From an uncultured Spirochaetaceae bacterium (GTDB lineage: Bacteria; Spirochaetota; Spirochaetia; Treponematales; UBA12059): 16,402 nt of DNA. The stretch is taken from assembly GCA_938004315.1 (NCBI GenBank), contig CALKWG010000461.1:1-16402 (forward strand). The letters run 5' to 3'. The notes under the pieces were generated by a model. That model saw only the letters and a program-made list of their open reading frames with translations. It did no database searches and had not been told where the DNA came from. The position numbers were made by a program, and so were the translations under genes. Shown here in pieces: positions 13,733-16,402 of the stretch. How positions within the stretch are numbered: position 1 is the stretch's first letter; every line of letters starts with the position of its first letter.

Positions 13733-14680
13733 ATGCGTATCCGTTCGGTCGAGCTCCGCACCACCCTGATGATCAACGCCATGTATGGCCTCGTCGAGGA
13801 TCGCGACGCTCCCGGCGTCGGAGCCTACCTGGCCGTACGCACGCCGGCGGTGCCCGACTACTGGTACGGCAACTGCCTGGCCATGCCGCGCCTTCCCGCG
13901 GCCGGCGAGCTGCCGCTCTGGGAGAGCCTCTTCGAGCGCGAGCATCCGAGCGCCGAGCACCGGGTCTTCCTCATAGACGCGCCGGAGGGGATCGGGGGCC
14001 CGTCGGACGGCGAGCCGGCCGCCACAGAGCAGCAGGCGTCGTGGCAGGCCGGCCTCGCCGAATTCGCCGCCGCCGGCTACGAGCTCTCCGCCCACGACGT
14101 CCTGGCGACCGATACGATTCGTCGACCGGCGCTCCTCAACGAGGACTTCGACTATAGGCCGGTGCGTACGGACGAAGAATGGGAAGCCGTCTTGGAGGCG
14201 AGCCTGGCGATCAACGCCGGGCAACCAGGCTATACCCGCGGGTTCTTAGAGCGCAAGTTCAAGGCCATACGGTCCGCCGTAGAAGGCGGACACGGGGCCT
14301 GGTGGGCTGCCTGGGAGCAACGATCGGGCGGCCGCGTCGGGGAGCCCGCCGGCGGGCGCTATGCCGGCGAACGCCGTGCCGGCGAGCGGCCCGTCGCCAA
14401 CCTGGGCCTCTTCTGGTCCGGCGGCTTAGCCCGCTTCCAGGACGTCGAGACCGATCCGGATTTCAGGCGCCGCGGCATATGCAGGAGCCTGGTGTATAGC
14501 GCCTGCGCCTCGATCACGGCCTCAGGCGGCGGGGCGGGCCGGGGTTCGGGCTCACCGCGGCCCGCGACGCTTTTCGTCATCAAGCCGGAGGACGACGCGG
14601 TGCGGCGTATATATGAATCCGTCGGCTTCTCCTTCTTGGAGCGTAGCGTAGACCTATGTAAGCTCATCGGGCGCGCGTAA
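13733..14680 (+). CDS. GNAT family N-acetyltransferase, two-part
   Basis: This 315-residue protein transfers an acetyl group from acetyl-CoA; its acceptor is unknown. The C-terminal part has the GNAT core: an acetyl-CoA loop, VETDPDFRRRGICRSLVYSAC (about 239-259), preceded by strand ANLGLFWSGGLARFQD and followed by RRIYESVGFSFLERSVDLCKL. The N-terminal part (PAVPDYWYGNCLAMPRLP...WESLFEREHPSAEHRVFLID) resembles the degenerate first half of tandem GNAT proteins. Two Gly/Arg-rich loops (about 198-220, with AGER repeated, and 262-277) look like local expansions. The frame is open to 13604, but the upstream part runs through the tandem repeats. ATG 13733 begins the homologous region and follows a -10 box by 6 bp. 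There are no enzymatic partners nearby. Confidence 0.85.
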   Translation: MRIRSVELRTTLMINAMYGLVEDRDAPGVGAYLAVRTPAVPDYWYGNCLAMPRLPAAGELPLWESLFEREHPSAEHRVFLIDAPEGIGGPSDGEPAATEQQASWQAGLAEFAAAGYELSAHDVLATDTIRRPALLNEDFDYRPVRTDEEWEAVLEASLAINAGQPGYTRGFLERKFKAIRSAVEGGHGAWWAAWEQRSGGRVGEPAGGRYAGERRAGERPVANLGLFWSGGLARFQDVETDPDFRRRGICRSLVYSACASITASGGGAGRGSGSPRPATLFVIKPEDDAVRRIYESVGFSFLERSVDLCKLIGRA

Positions 14681-14698
14681 CATGCCGGCTTCCGTCGC

Positions 14699-14739
14699 TT
14701 GCTAACCCGCGGCGATATGCCTATGCTTAAGCCCGGAGG
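14699..14739 (+). promoter_or_regulatory. Promoter and ribosome site of the diguanylate cyclase gene
   Basis: TTGCTA (14699-14704), a 17-bp spacer and TATGCT (14722-14727). A GGAGG (14735-14739) follows, 12 bp before the ATG at 14752, longer than usual. No in-frame start lies closer. The hexamers and spacing nearly copy the promoter at 5545-5573. Confidence 0.6.
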
Positions 14740-14751
14740 CCTTTCTCGCTC

Positions 14752-16293
14752 ATGCAGCAGCTCTTCGCCCTTTCATTCGCCCTGACCGCCGGTATGGTAG
14801 GCCTCTCGGTCCTATCGCTCCTGTTCGGGCCGGACGGGAAGGGGCTCCTCACGAGGATGTTCGCCGCTTGGAGCCTGACCCTCTTTCTGTGGAACCTGGG
14901 CTACGCCATCATGGCTTTGGCCCGCGATCCCGGCGTCGTTCGGTACGCTTACTACCTATCGGCCTTCGGTTGGCTCCTAAGCCCGACCTTCGCCTTCTAT
15001 TATGCCTACCGTTTCTGGGCCCTCTACGTCCCGCCGCGCGGCCGCCTCGTCCCCTGGTGGGTCTTCGCCTTGCCCGTGCCGATTCTCGCGTTCGCGCTCC
15101 TATCCGGATGGCTTTTAGCCTATGATTTCGCGCCTGGGCCCTACGGTTGGATCGAGCTCATGGATCCTCGCTCGCCGTTCAATTACTTCTACATAGCGTA
15201 TGCCTTGTCGTCGTTAGCCGCCTTCGGTTACGTCGGGCTCGCCTTGAAGCGTCGAGCGCCGAGCCGACGCACCAGCCTCCATGCGCGCATGGTCACTATC
15301 CCCATGCTGGCCATAACCGTACTGCTCGTAGCGTACCATATGGTCCTGCCGCTGATGGGCCTCTCCAAGCTGCCGCCGTTCGTGCAAGTGCCTATCGGCA
15401 TCTGGCTCGTCGCCTTCTCGCTACAGTTAAATCGATATCCCCTTCTCGCGGCCGCGCCCGCCGTCGCCGCCGACCAGATCGTCAACACGATGTCTGACCT
15501 CTGCGTCATCGTCGATAAGGCGGGCCTGGTTCGCGAGGTGAACCCGGCGCTCAAGGATTTGCTCGGATACGGCGCCGATGAACTTACGGGGCGCGACGTA
15601 GGCGTCTTCTTACCGCCGGAGGCCGCGGTCGAGCTTGAGTCGGTACTCGACGGCGAGGCGCGGCCCGCCCATACTGAGGCCAACCTCCTGCTTTCGGGAG
15701 GCGGGAGCGTTCCCTGCCGTTTGACCATGGCGACGATTCGAGACTCCCTAGGCGACGCCGTCGGCGCCGTCTTGATAGCCAGGGAACTTCGCGAGATTAG
15801 ACGCCTCGAGCGCCTGACCGTAACCGACGACTTGACCGGCGCCTATAACCGACGCCTCATGGACGACGCCTTGGAAGCCGCCCTAGCGGAGCTCAGGCGG
15901 CGCGACGCGGGCTTCTCCGTGCTGAGCTTCGATATCGACCATTTCAAGTCGGTGAACGACGACTTCGGCCATGAGGCGGGCGACCGCGTCCTCGTCGAAC
16001 TCAGCCGCGCGGTACGGACGGCCCTTCGAGCCGACGACACCTTCATCCGCTGGGGCGGCGAAGAATTCATGGTGATCTGCCATGAGAGAGGGCCGGAAGA
16101 CGCGCTCGCGTTGGCGGAGCGTCTCCGAACGCTTATACGCGAGCATGATTTCGGCCTCGGCAGGGCCGTGACGGCCAGTTTCGGCGTCGCCTGGGCGGAA
16201 GCGCATGACTCGGCGGAGTCTTTAGCCCGACGAGCCGACGGCGCGCTTTACCGGGCGAAGGCCGAGGGCCGCGACCGCTGTATTCAAGCCTAG
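14752..16293 (+). CDS. Diguanylate cyclase, 7TM-PAS-GGDEF
   Basis: This 513-residue inner-membrane protein makes cyclic di-GMP from two GTP. The N-terminal 220 residues hold about seven hydrophobic helices with the WSLTLFLWNLGYA and FYYAYRFWALYVPP features of the histidine-kinase N-terminal 7TM sensor domain (PF16927 type). A PAS domain follows at about 242-345 (IVDKAGLVREVNPALKDLLGYGADELTG). The GGDEF domain starts near LTVTDDLTGAYNRR, with FDIDHFKSVNDDFGHEAGD for GTP and metal binding. Its active-site loop is RWGGEEF (Gly435-Phe439). The inhibitory RxxD (RADD) lies five residues before it, so product inhibition is likely. All key residues are intact. The gene appears to be transcribed alone. 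The stimulus for the 7TM part is unknown. Confidence 0.95.
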   Translation: MQQLFALSFALTAGMVGLSVLSLLFGPDGKGLLTRMFAAWSLTLFLWNLGYAIMALARDPGVVRYAYYLSAFGWLLSPTFAFYYAYRFWALYVPPRGRLVPWWVFALPVPILAFALLSGWLLAYDFAPGPYGWIELMDPRSPFNYFYIAYALSSLAAFGYVGLALKRRAPSRRTSLHARMVTIPMLAITVLLVAYHMVLPLMGLSKLPPFVQVPIGIWLVAFSLQLNRYPLLAAAPAVAADQIVNTMSDLCVIVDKAGLVREVNPALKDLLGYGADELTGRDVGVFLPPEAAVELESVLDGEARPAHTEANLLLSGGGSVPCRLTMATIRDSLGDAVGAVLIARELREIRRLERLTVTDDLTGAYNRRLMDDALEAALAELRRRDAGFSVLSFDIDHFKSVNDDFGHEAGDRVLVELSRAVRTALRADDTFIRWGGEEFMVICHERGPEDALALAERLRTLIREHDFGLGRAVTASFGVAWAEAHDSAESLARRADGALYRAKAEGRDRCIQA

Positions 16294-16350
16294 CCGCGGA
16301 AGATCGAGCCGATTCCAAGCAGAGAAGTATATTAAAAAACTAGATACGAG

Positions 16351-16383
16351 GCTCTTTCAAAACTCAGCGAGTTTTGAAAGAGC
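16351..16383. repeat. Perfect 15-bp inverted repeat with 3-nt loop
   Basis: GCTCTTTCAAAACTC (16351-16365), loop AGC, and GAGTTTTGAAAGAGC (16369-16383). It lies 57 bp after the cyclase stop in an AT-rich tail. No T-tract follows on the plus strand. On the minus strand six T's come about 10 nt after the stem. It is too AT-rich in the arms to look like the local GC-rich DNA, and is more like a dispersed palindromic element than an intrinsic terminator. Confidence 0.8.
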
Positions 16384-16402
16384 TACCTTAGAAAACTGCG
16401 AT

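Noticed and set aside
16351..16383. Hairpin as the intrinsic terminator of the cyclase gene
   Set aside because: No T-tract follows the stem in the plus direction and the arms are AT-rich; kept as a palindromic element instead.
1..16402. tRNA, rRNA, transposase or prophage genes
   Set aside because: None seen on either strand; the window is densely filled by protein genes with no gap over 300 bp.

Overview
The window looks like the end of a contig from a GC-rich bacterium, probably an anaerobic or facultative member of the Spirochaetota. The phylum call is an inference. It rests mainly on the response-regulator/PAS/HisKA_2 kinase at 5604-7784, whose receiver domain (FLSSHTEPEIV...SYGYVVKNSG) is of a kind I associate with spirochaetes. 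Bases 1-45 are not biological: they are the 3' part of the Illumina universal (P5/TruSeq) adapter, so the first gene is cut by an assembly or library artefact.

Layout. (a) 46-5468, minus strand: a tightly packed operon. It reads molybdenum hydroxylase large subunit, FAD subunit, [2Fe-2S] subunit, then a TtcA-like PP-loop tRNA-thiolation-type protein, with 4-bp overlaps at each junction. Two bases after the last stop begins a secreted ABC-type substrate-binding sensor domain (truncated). (b) 5469-5603: divergent promoter region. (c) 5604-7784, plus strand: cytosolic receiver-PAS-PAS-PAS-histidine kinase. (d) 7785-8743: a promoter with two tandem TTACC-AGC-GGTAA operators driving an eight-helix membrane protein of unknown function. 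(e) 8790-9893, minus strand: an alanine/ornithine racemase family enzyme, divergent from (f) 9975-11465, an HD-domain phosphohydrolase followed by an unrecognised secreted protein. (g) 11469-13580, minus strand: a DUF523-DUF1722 (YbgA-type) protein downstream of mannonate dehydratase UxuA. (h) 13733-14680, plus strand: a two-part GNAT acetyltransferase. (i) 14752-16293, plus strand: a 7TM-PAS-GGDEF diguanylate cyclase with intact active and inhibitory sites. (j) 16294-16402: an AT-rich tail with a perfect 15-bp stem-loop.

Functionally this is mostly core metabolism (purine or aldehyde-type hydroxylation, tRNA thiolation, hexuronate degradation, amino-acid racemisation) mixed with signal transduction (a kinase, a cyclase and a periplasmic sensor). 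There are no RNA genes, CRISPR arrays, phage genes or transposases. The most interesting signals are regulatory. Several genes start without a Shine-Dalgarno, exactly 6 bp after a TAtnCT-type -10 box, which suggests leaderless transcription. One gene appears to start at CTG. One promoter carries a paired palindromic operator, and one divergent pair appears to share a palindromic -35. No unmistakable new multi-gene system is visible; the best candidate for an unusual association is the TtcA-like protein translationally coupled to the molybdenum hydroxylase.
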